Assembly (NCBI GenBank): GCA_030374735.1
Contig: JASCIV010000203.1
Span: 1-32,496 of the forward strand
Reading direction: 5' to 3'
DNA: 32,496 nucleotides
From: Gracilaria caudata
Lineage: Eukaryota; Rhodophyta; Florideophyceae; Gracilariales; Gracilariaceae
Below are positions 1 through 8,028 of this stretch, in pieces; position 1 is the first letter of the stretch, and the number at the start of each line of letters is the position of its first letter. A program made the position numbers and the translations under genes. The notes below the pieces were generated by a model. The model made no database searches. It was not told the DNA's origin and worked only from the letters and a program-made list of their open reading frames with translations.

Positions 1-22
1 CCCCCGCCCCGTTTGCGCCACC

Positions 23-595
23 ATGATCGCCCGTTCCCGCGTGCTCGCGCTTCTCGCGCTCGCGCTCGTGCTGTGCACCGCGCGCGCGCAGCACAGCTCC
101 TCCCGCAGCTGGCAACAACAGGCGCTGCAAAAGGCGCGCTCGCGGCTACGATCGCTCACCGCCGAGCTCGACGTGGCAAAGAAGCAAGCGCAATGCATAC
201 GTCGTCGTTCCAACCTGCTCAACGTGCTGCACAAGCGCAAGCGCAGCACCGGCTGCAAGAAAGCGCCGCCCAAGGCGGCTCAGCTGTGCGCGCAGCTCAA
301 CGCTCTGTCGAGGCAACTGGCGCGCGCAAAGCGCTCGTGCGGCAACAAGTGGAAGCCGTGCTGGAAACGCTCGGTGAAGCCCATTGCCAACCGCGTGTGG
401 AAGGCGCGACAGGCGTGCGCGTGTGTGCAGCACGCGCGAATCGTGAAGCAGATCTGGAACACGCGACGAATGTGCAGGCAAACGAGGAGTGGTGCCGCCA
501 TTGCGCGCGACATGCAGAAGGTGAAGAGAAGAATCCGCTACCTGACGCGCCTGCTCAAGCCCAAGCCCAGCGTGATGCCGCGACCCAAGTGGTAG
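23..595 (+). CDS. Small secreted, extremely basic, 8-cysteine protein
   Basis: The 190-residue ORF opens with ATG in a near-ideal eukaryotic context (gccaccATG). Residues 1-22 form a classical signal peptide with a Leu/Ala core ending in Ala-Arg-Ala, so cleavage before Q23 is likely. The mature part has eight cysteines (58, 78, 89, 106, 113, 132, 134, 151), about 46 Lys/Arg and only about three acidic residues. Two Leu/Lys stretches near residues 36-57 and 89-105 look helical. I recognise no family. Being secreted, disulfide-rich and strongly cationic fits binding to an anionic extracellular polysaccharide, or an antimicrobial role; both are inference. The gene is very GC-rich, unlike most of the window, and lies only 22 bases from the window edge, so an upstream exon cannot be excluded. 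Confidence 0.7.
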   Translation: MIARSRVLALLALALVLCTARAQHSSSRSWQQQALQKARSRLRSLTAELDVAKKQAQCIRRRSNLLNVLHKRKRSTGCKKAPPKAAQLCAQLNALSRQLARAKRSCGNKWKPCWKRSVKPIANRVWKARQACACVQHARIVKQIWNTRRMCRQTRSGAAIARDMQKVKRRIRYLTRLLKPKPSVMPRPKW

Positions 596-1212
596 CGCGC
601 GCCTGCAATCTTTTCTGTGACACATCGTGCTCCCCTTTTTTGTTATAAGTTATAAACCGTGCAAGCTGTTTCTTTCGCCCACATAAACGCCCAACGCGCG
701 CCCAACCGTCTACCCAACCGTCGACTCCGGAGCGCAGCCGAGCGTCAACGCTCTCAGCTCTGCGCTCCTGCCCGCGCAGCCAAACGGCAGCTGTAGGCAG
801 CGCGCCCCGTGCCACGCAGCGTGCTCACGGCGCGCCGCCACACGTGTTGCCGCTGTACCGCGTGTGCGCCGTGTACCGGCGTCATCCCCCCGCGCGCGTG
901 CCCCGGTGCGCGCCGATGCAGACAGCGGCCATGGCTCAGCGCGTGTGTCGGGTGCGTGTGGCGCGGCCACGCCGCCGTTTCCGTTGGCAGCCGCCTCGCT
1001 CCAATTCCCGCCGCGCCGAGATCAGCCAGACGCGTCGTCATTGGCCGCCGCCTTTTCACTCGCGCCGTAACTGGCTGTGCTCGTGCGCCTCTTCCGGTTT
1101 ACCCTTCGCCACTGCGCCGCGCACAGCTGGCTGACGCCCGCTCCATCTTCGATGCATGTTGTTCGCACAGCGTCGCGTTAAAGAGCCTCTCGCACATTAC
1201 ACACGCACGCAC

Positions 1213-1253
<41 letters not shown>

Positions 1254-1350
1254 GCGCGCAGCTGCTCCTCACTTGCAACCAAACTGAATCTCCTTTTTTC
1301 CTCTCCCCCGCCATCAATTTCGTCCGCGATCGTAACCGAACACGCCTGAA
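596..1350. other. GC-rich intergenic region upstream of DXS
   Basis: No convincing gene is seen. Several overlapping open frames on both strands are Arg/Ala/Cys-rich products of high GC and share no domain. The segment should hold the 3' end of the small secreted-protein gene and the promoter and 5' UTR of DXS, and it contains the (CA)n microsatellite. No clear TATA box is visible close to the DXS start. Confidence 0.5.
1199..1252. repeat. (CA)n microsatellite
   Basis: An AC/CA dinucleotide tract, interrupted near its left end by a few ACGC units and then uninterrupted for about 17 units. It lies about 100 bases upstream of the DXS start codon, in the likely promoter or 5' UTR. Confidence 0.95.
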
Positions 1351-3585
1351 ATGGCCCGTCCAAATTCTTCTGTTTCCTTTGTGCCAACTTTCTTAGCTTC
1401 ATCACCTTCTGCTCTAAACTCCGCCTTCACGCCCTCTTTCCAACGTCATTGCCGCGCTGCGCGACGAAGCACCCCCCGTTCTCAGAACCCCCTCTACAGC
1501 ACCTCTGTCGTGAAATGCAGCACAGAGCCTCCTGCAAAGTTCCGTGCACCGCGCGCCACACCCTTGCTGGACTCCATTTCCACCCCGGCCGACCTGCGTC
1601 GCTTGCGACCGGCCGATCTCAAGGCGCTTGCGTACGAGCTGCGCTGGGATGTGTTGCGCACCGTGTCAACCACGGGCGGTCATCTTGGCGCCTCGCTCGG
1701 CGTCATTGAACTCACCATCGCCATTCATTACGTGTTCAATACGCCGCATGATCGCCTCATTTGGGACGTTTCGCACCAGGCATACCCGCACAAGATTCTC
1801 ACCGGACGTCGTCATCGCATGCATACGCTGAGAAAGAGTGGCGGTTTGTCCGGCTTCACCAAACGTGCCGAGAGCGAGTATGATCCGTTTGGCGCGGGAC
1901 ATTCTTCCACCAGTATTAGTGCTGGCTTGGGCATGCAGGTTGCCAGAGATGTGGCCACCATACCCGGCTTATCCATTGCCGTCATTGGAGATGGCGCCAT
2001 CACCGGCGGTCAAGCGTACGAAGCCATGAACAATGCAGGCTATCTCAAGAACCGTTTCATCGTCATTTTGAACGACAACGCGCAGGTGTCGCTACCCACT
2101 GGAACCAAGTCCGTGGCTGGCGTGCGTCCGTCCGGTGCGCTTAGTGACTACACCAGTCGCGTCTTGTCTTCAAGACCGTTTCAAGACCTGCGTGGCGCCG
2201 CCAAGAACTTGTCCAGATTGTTTCCGGAGGGCTTTCAAGACGTGGCGGCGCAGGTGGATGAGATTGGACGCGGTTTTCTGTCGCAGGGTGGAACCTTGTT
2301 TGAGCAGCTTGGTTTCTATTATGTGGGACCAATTGACGGACACAAACTCGACGTGCTAGTCAACGTGTTGGAGAATGTTCGCGACATGCCTGGTAACAAG
2401 CCCGTTTTGATTCATGTCAAGACTGACAAGGGTAAGGGATATCCACCGGCCGAAGGAGCGCTGGATAAGTATCACGGTGTGGCACGGTTTGATGTTGCTA
2501 CAGGAAAGCAACACAAGTCCGTTTCAAAGACGCCTTCTTACACTTCTGTATTCGCCAACGCACTGGTGGCACACGCAGACAAGGATCGCAAGATTCTTGC
2601 CATTACCGCTGCGATGCCTGGTGGCACTGGACTCAATGTTTTCGGAGAAGTTCATCCTACCAGATGTCATGACGTTGGTATCGCTGAACAACATGCAGTC
2701 ACAATGGCTGCCGGTATGGCGTGCGAAGGTTTTAAACCGTTTTGCTGCATCTATTCTACGTTCTTGCAAAGGGGATACGATCAACTTGTTCATGATGTGG
2801 CGCTGCAGAAGTTGCCGGTCAGATTCATCCTTGATCGTGCTGGTCTTGTTGGCAATGATGGTCCCACCCATCACGGAACTTTTGACCTGGCCTACATTGG
2901 TTGCATTCCACACATGACCATCATGGCTCCTTCGGACGAGACCGAACTGCAAAACATGGTCGCCACCGCTCTTAAAATAGACGATGGACCTTCGGTGGTG
3001 CGGTACCCACGCGGAGTGGGTGTGGGTCTTGACGTGGTCAACTCCAAGTTTGGTGGAAACTTTATGGAGATGCCCACGAAGGGATATGCTTTACCGATTG
3101 GACGCGGACGTATCATCCGTCGCGTCGGCTCAAGCAGCGGCAGGAAAGGATCTGTTGCCATACTCAGCCTCGGTACACGTTTGTTGGAGGCGGTGAATGC
3201 GTCCGACATGCTGCAAGAATTTGATGTCGCTGTCACGGTGGCCGATGCGCGTTTCATGAAGCCACTGGATCGCGATCTTATCCGCGAGCTAGCATCAACC
3301 CACGAGGTGATGATCACCATCGAAGAGGGCTCCATCGGCGGGTTTGGTGACCATGTGCTGCATTTCTTGGCACTTGAAGGGCTGTTGGATGATGGTGCTG
3401 TCAAGTTCAGACCGATGGTGCTGCCGGACCGGTTCATTGACCATGGAAGTCAAGCGGAGCAATATGAGGAGGCGGGACTGACAGCCACGCATGTACATGC
3501 GACCGCTATGCGGCTGCTGGGGCGCTCGTCAGAGATGATGCCAGTGTCATCGTCGTCGCTGGATCAGAATAGCGCCGGAAACTGA
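1351..3585 (+). CDS. DXS: 1-deoxy-D-xylulose-5-phosphate synthase (DXS), plastid-targeted
   Basis: This is the thiamine-diphosphate enzyme that condenses pyruvate and glyceraldehyde-3-phosphate, the first step of the plastid MEP isoprenoid pathway. The 744-residue product is a full-length DXS with a Ser/Phe/Arg-rich leader of about 65 residues that fits a chloroplast transit peptide. Visible family marks are the TGGHLGASLG segment (H111), the ThDP/Mg motif GDG at 213-215 paired with NDN at 241-243, the HVKTDKGKGYPPAE segment, the catalytic Glu446 in GIAEQHAV, the DRAGLVGNDGPTHHG block (494-509), and the C-terminal transketolase-type domain with RFMKPLD. The usual DVGHQAYPHK reads DVSHQAYPHK here (S141). 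The ATG at 1351 gives the complete leader and no intron is needed. It converges on the PGRL1-like gene. Confidence 0.97.
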   Translation: MARPNSSVSFVPTFLASSPSALNSAFTPSFQRHCRAARRSTPRSQNPLYSTSVVKCSTEPPAKFRAPRATPLLDSISTPADLRRLRPADLKALAYELRWDVLRTVSTTGGHLGASLGVIELTIAIHYVFNTPHDRLIWDVSHQAYPHKILTGRRHRMHTLRKSGGLSGFTKRAESEYDPFGAGHSSTSISAGLGMQVARDVATIPGLSIAVIGDGAITGGQAYEAMNNAGYLKNRFIVILNDNAQVSLPTGTKSVAGVRPSGALSDYTSRVLSSRPFQDLRGAAKNLSRLFPEGFQDVAAQVDEIGRGFLSQGGTLFEQLGFYYVGPIDGHKLDVLVNVLENVRDMPGNKPVLIHVKTDKGKGYPPAEGALDKYHGVARFDVATGKQHKSVSKTPSYTSVFANALVAHADKDRKILAITAAMPGGTGLNVFGEVHPTRCHDVGIAEQHAVTMAAGMACEGFKPFCCIYSTFLQRGYDQLVHDVALQKLPVRFILDRAGLVGNDGPTHHGTFDLAYIGCIPHMTIMAPSDETELQNMVATALKIDDGPSVVRYPRGVGVGLDVVNSKFGGNFMEMPTKGYALPIGRGRIIRRVGSSSGRKGSVAILSLGTRLLEAVNASDMLQEFDVAVTVADARFMKPLDRDLIRELASTHEVMITIEEGSIGGFGDHVLHFLALEGLLDDGAVKFRPMVLPDRFIDHGSQAEQYEEAGLTATHVHATAMRLLGRSSEMMPVSSSSLDQNSAGN

Positions 3586-4262
3586 CGAGTTTTTGCCTAC
3601 GCTTCACGTGATGCGTTTATGAGTTTTTTCTTTCTCATATTGCACTTTAGCTGTCGTTTGTACGTTTTTTATATTGGTCAAGAACATTAGAGGCCTTTCG
3701 TCTATTGTGTTTCCTGAAACGGTGCCCGAAGAAGTGTTAACACTTGTGTTATAGAGCGTTTCCGTGGTGGGGAACGAGTGGTGGTTATGGACGAGAGCAA
3801 TTTGCCCGCGCATGCGGGCGTATGTAGTCTTATCGCTGAGGGGTGTAAACCTAGAGTATCTTAATTCCGCACAGTAGCAGCAGCATGGCTTATGTCTGTT
3901 TACACCGCATCTTGGTCACGAAGCTCATAACCTTGTGTTCCTCTGGGTCAGCGAACACTCCCGCGACATTAATGTGAAGAGTTCTGGCGGTTGAAGTTAT
4001 GTAACTTGACCGCCACTACTGTCGACGGGTGAAAACGACATGATAATGCTTCACCCTGTAAGATTACGGCATTGCTCTGAATTCGACTCTCTCCGCTACA
4101 CTGAAGTAATGGGCCATTATTCATCGCTTGACTCTCCGCTGTGCCAAACGATACCTTTGAACCCGAGACGCAATACATAGCCTTGTTCTGTCTGCTTGTC
4201 CTATATTTACACGACGACATGAAACAAAATCGACATGCGGATGGCTCACGATGCCCCACGCA
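3586..4262. other. Convergent intergenic region (DXS / PGRL1-like)
   Basis: About 680 bases between two gene 3' ends. Open frames here are short (under 110 codons), lack recognisable domains and overlap each other on the minus strand. I read it as two 3' UTRs plus spacer and see no RNA gene. Confidence 0.5.
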
Positions 4263-5417
4263 TCAGTCCGGAGCCTCGTACTTCTGCTTAGAAGGCTGTG
4301 AAACGATATAGATCTTAGACCACCGCCGATTAAACCCAATCGTACAGCCGCACATATTACAAACCCTCTCGTCTCGATTTCTGGCGGCGCCCGTGAACAA
4401 ACACGAGATAGGCGCCTCACATACCGGACATTCACCACGAAGTAGGCTTGGTTGACCGAGATCCAAGTAATCTAACATGACGGGTGTCACCTGGTTGGAA
4501 AACCATACCGTCATTAACACCACCACGTACGACAGGATTCCTAACCGGAAGCGCCCAGCGGCCGTCACGGTGATGCGCATCTCGCCGTCTAGTAACGCGA
4601 ATAGAATGGTGAACACGGACGCTGTGACAAAAGACATTAACACTGCTGGCAGATAAAGCAACATGATTTTGAACCGTTCTTCGGTAGCGTCGGTGAAAAT
4701 AAACCTGTGTAGGAAACATGAGGAAGGGGGTTTGTCAGAAGCGTGTCATCACGCGCATCGTGTAGAAGTGCTCTGTGTTACGAACCATTTCAACCTCTCA
4801 TCCATTCTAGCGTCAGCGTCAATGCGACGAGCGTCACAACATTTGCCGGAGCGGCCTTCAAGGACACGCAACTCATCCTCCTCATCATGTTCATCATGGT
4901 GCGGTGTAACACGTGCCGACGGAACTGGACGTTGAACGATGCCCGCTTTCAACAGCTTTGTTTTTAACGCCCTCAACTCCTCTTCAGAAATTTCAAATTC
5001 CTCTCTGACGCGTCTGTCAAAGTCCCTCGAGCTCGTAGCCTGCACCCACACCTTCTCCATGCGGTCTAGGCGAATCTGATTTTTACCAAGATGCTCCAGC
5101 TCGTCGCGGAGCGTTTGGAACTCGCCGTCTGTTAACATGGGAGTGGTCTGATAATAGGTGCGAAGCGTTTCTAGGAAGAGTTCTTGCAGTGCTTGTTGCC
5201 ACATGTCTTCCGATTCGCCGTTTTCGCCGTTTGAAGCGGTGCAGGTCGGCGAGGCCACTCGACGAAATAATCTCGCAGACCTGGTCATCAATGATCTGCG
5301 GGGAACAAATGATTTGCTCAATGTAATGGATGAGATTCGGGTGTCTTTCCTTGAGAGTCTCCGTGGCGTATGAAGCAGAAACGAGCCATGGGCGGCGCAA
5401 AACGCTGGTAACTCCAT
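4263..5417 (-). CDS. PGRL1-like thylakoid protein (two exons)
   Basis: The best model joins exon 1 (5417-4795) to exon 2 (4704-4263), giving 354 residues. The 90-nt intron has donor GAG|GTTGAA and a pyrimidine-rich acceptor ending CTACACAG, and the frame is kept. The order of parts matches PGR5-like protein 1, which works with PGR5 in cyclic electron flow around photosystem I: a transit-type N-terminus, two Asp/Glu-rich helical repeats (MLTDGEFQTLRDEL; ISEEELRALKTKLLKAG), a short FTDATEERFK linker, two membrane segments, then LLRGECPVCE and a second cysteine cluster VCNMCGC, ending SKIYIVSQPSK. Arabidopsis PGRL1 has the same LKG-CPNCG then CTNCG tail. Without the splice neither half is a complete protein. 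Alternative donors exist, so the junction is inferred. Confidence 0.75.
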
Positions 5418-6795
5418 GATGACGGGCCAAGAGGAGTACGAACTGGACGCACGTAGGGCAAACGGCGTCAGCCTAGCGATGGCAGCATCAAGAAAGATGG
5501 AGCATGCAAATTAACAAAGTGTTGCGAAATGGCGTGGAAGGGTACAAGCGAATGCTTTCGGACAAAACGAGACGAAGACGAACAGAAGGCGACGCTTCAC
5601 ATCTCCAAGAGGCAGGGAGGCGCTTTGAGGGAGAGAGAGGCGTGTCTTTATTTGGATGATCATTGGACATTTGTGGATGGTGCATCTCGTTTCAGAGCGC
5701 ACGTGCCACAGCAGAGCACCTCGTCCACGTTGCACTTCGCACAGTGAGAGTCTCTCACTGAGAGAACTACCGAAAGCAGCTCTACCTCCAGAAAAGGTTC
5801 GTTCGATGCATGATGATCATCCATCATCGTTCTTTCGTGCATTTCTTGAGTACATAATGATAATCAAGTTTAAGCAACAGGGTCACAAAAGAAACTGCTT
5901 GAGAGATTGAGACTCATCGCTTATCTTTATGTCTTTGTTCCTTCACATCTACGAGGCCGATTGTCAGCCGCTCCATGGTTTCGATTGATCGCGCAAAAAG
6001 CTCTCCAAAGCGGACGCGAAAAACAGACAAATACCCAAATCAGATTTTGAAGCAGAATATACCCTAGAAGCCTCACTGGCTAGTGTCCTAGACTTCTTGT
6101 GTCTCTCCTTTGCTTCAAATCCGATTCTTGTGATCCGTGAGTTGATATATTGATCTTCACGTATCCGCAATGCACTCCGGAGTTTCGTTTCGAAACGCAG
6201 CGAAAAGGTTTCAAGGAGTGACACCCACAGACTTCATTTCTTGACTCTCGTAACAGTGGTTTTGTTAAACACGTGGACTGTTTAACACAAACTCTTTGTG
6301 CCTTGAAATCGAAGACGAGCTCTGTTACTGGAGTGCATGGATCTGCTCACAATAGTGCGGAGATTTAATAGTGGTGGCAGCGGAAACAAGAAAGATGCTT
6401 CGAGGAGGTAGAGAGATGTCGATACCAATGGACAACATCTATTCTTTAATCCAAGTTTGACAAGTTCGTCAGTGGTTACACGAAGAGCGATTTTGACTGT
6501 ACTTGTGCACACAATGTTTAGTGAAAGTGCAAAGCAAAGCACCTTTTATGTTGACGACGAAACCGCAAAGAACGAAACTTCTCTGTTGTATTCTACAACG
6601 AACACTCCCGCATCTAGTGCAAGCTGCTTGATCTCTGACGCCAGAATAAGGGGCAGAGGTCAACATAACGTTGATAGGCACTGAAAAGCCAAAGACACTA
6701 ACACCCAGCACTATTACAATGAGGAGAACTTGCGCTATATACGAACTGGACATTTGTTACAATCGGCGACAACAAGGCACGCCATCTTAGAGGCA
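5418..6795. other. Intergenic region, no supported gene
   Basis: Open frames are all under 100 codons. The one worth a note is a minus-strand frame at 6469-6753. Its first 27 residues are hydrophobic like a signal anchor (MSSSYIAQVLLIVIVLGVSV), but the remainder is low in helix or domain character, so I do not call it a gene. A perfect 19-bp palindrome lies at 5742-5760. The rest is presumably the upstream region of the PGRL1-like gene and the 3' side of the RING-like gene. Confidence 0.4.
5742..5760. repeat. Perfect 19-bp palindrome
   Basis: CAGTGAGAG and CTCTCACTG are perfect inverted 9-bp arms around a single T. It is about 325 bases upstream of the PGRL1-like start codon. It could be a dimeric factor-binding site or an RNA hairpin; nothing in the sequence decides. 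Confidence 0.7.
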
Positions 6796-7203
6796 TCACT
6801 CCCTTTGCTGTGTTCCCTCCCTTTCCTCTTTACAAAGTCTTCGTTCCATGCGCTTCTGATTCCGTTTCTTACGCTTCTGATATTCTGCTTCGGACATTCC
6901 TTCAGGGCGACCTCTCTTCTTGCGGTTAACGTAGTCCACCCATTGTTTTATGGTCGCAGTATTAATCGCTTTTTGGCAGTTTGGGCAACTGATGTTGATC
7001 AGATTGGAAGCTACTTCTTCTTCCTCTTTGATTTCGGCTTTGATTGTGGCAAGTCGGTACGTTGGACCACGTGATTGTTTATCCTTGGGAAACGAGCTCT
7101 CGATGCAGTCGAAGTGAAAGACGTGCAAACAATCGAGCTGAACGACGTTCCCGCATAATTTTTCCACAGAAATGGAACATTTCTCAGGATGCCCGATATG
7201 CAT
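6796..7203 (-). CDS. RING-like zinc-finger protein, possibly missing a 5' exon
   Basis: From the ATG at 7203 the product has 135 residues. It carries a RING-H2-like pattern: EKCSIS, then CLHVFHFDC (Cys-x-His-x2-His-x2-Cys), then CPNC after an unusually long insertion (about 38 residues with an acidic IKEEEE run), followed by a Lys/Arg-rich tail (KKRGRP; QKRKKRNQKRMERR). RING proteins usually act as E3 ubiquitin ligases. The second Cys of the first CxxC pair is Ser here (Cys-x2-Ser), one base away from Cys. The frame stays open upstream to about 7251, and a good acceptor-like sequence (tctccatcttgcag) sits at about 7228-7241, so the true N-terminus may lie in an earlier exon. The basic tail suggests nuclear localisation or RNA/DNA binding. 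Confidence 0.55.
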   Translation of the reverse strand: MHIGHPEKCSISVEKLCGNVVQLDCLHVFHFDCIESSFPKDKQSRGPTYRLATIKAEIKEEEEVASNLINISCPNCQKAINTATIKQWVDYVNRKKRGRPEGMSEAEYQKRKKRNQKRMERRLCKEEREGTQQRE

Positions 7204-7251
7204 CGCTTGCGCAGCAAGCGACACTTCTGCAAGATGGAGAACGAAGATCAG

Positions 7252-8028
7252 TTAAGCTACTAGAGGCAGATATTTGTATGCATGCTGTGCAGTGTACATT
7301 TTACACACCACAGCATTTGGTATCCCTCATAACCCTCTTGTGAGAGGCTCTTAGCCAAATGATGTGATGCATTAGCGTGTACCTTTGGTATCTTACGCAG
7401 TTTGTCGCCGACTAGGTCGTGCACATGAGAGATAGTGAATTCATGAGTTGGACGTCCGTATCTCAGTGGGTATGTTACAGATTCTGTTCCACGGAAGCTT
7501 CGCAGAACTCTTACTTTTGGTCTTATTTTTGGTCTTACTTTTTGGTCTGGCGAAGAACAGTACTACGAAGCGAGTTCAGATTTCTTGGAATGCGAACGGC
7601 ACGAACGTCACTTGATTTGGATTACCTTCGTAGATTCTGTATTAACACCTTATTTCATACGTGATGATCATGGAAACCCTCAACGTTACTAGATATGTAG
7701 AGTAAGTCCTCATGCGAAAAAAAAGCAAATATGCCGCTGACCTCAAAGAGCCCCAGGTACGCAATAAAACGACGAAAACGAGTTAATACGACACGAGTTC
7801 GAGCACGTTGTGCTTCGTGACATCATCCCTCACACACCAAGAATTGTACATCACCACTTTATTGCAATCACTGCGAACGAGTCCATTCAACGTCAAGCCA
7901 CGAAATCTTGAACCTGAGCCCAGAACTTCTCCGCCTCTTTGGTTGCATGAAAACCCGAACCATGTGATATTGCACTATGATCCTCTTCAAATTTACATCC
8001 TCATATCTGCCAGAAACCGAATCCTTCA
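7252..8028. other. Intergenic or intronic region, no supported gene
   Basis: No frame above 85 codons and none with domain character. It may include the upstream exon or intron of the RING-like gene and the 3' UTR of the DUR3 gene. No tRNA-like fold was found. Confidence 0.4.

Noticed and set aside
13..648. 211-codon plus-strand frame overlapping the first gene
   Set aside because: It starts with TTG, is Ala/Arg/Gln-biased, and is a frame-shifted reading of the GC-rich secreted-protein gene, which has the proper ATG and signal peptide.
6469..6753. 94-codon minus-strand frame with a hydrophobic N-terminus
   Set aside because: Only the first 27 residues look like a signal anchor; the rest has no domain and no supporting context, so it is mentioned only in the intergenic entry.
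7440..7500. A tRNA A-box-like stretch (TATCTCAGTGGGTATG)
   Set aside because: No matching B box, acceptor stem or cloverleaf could be drawn around it.
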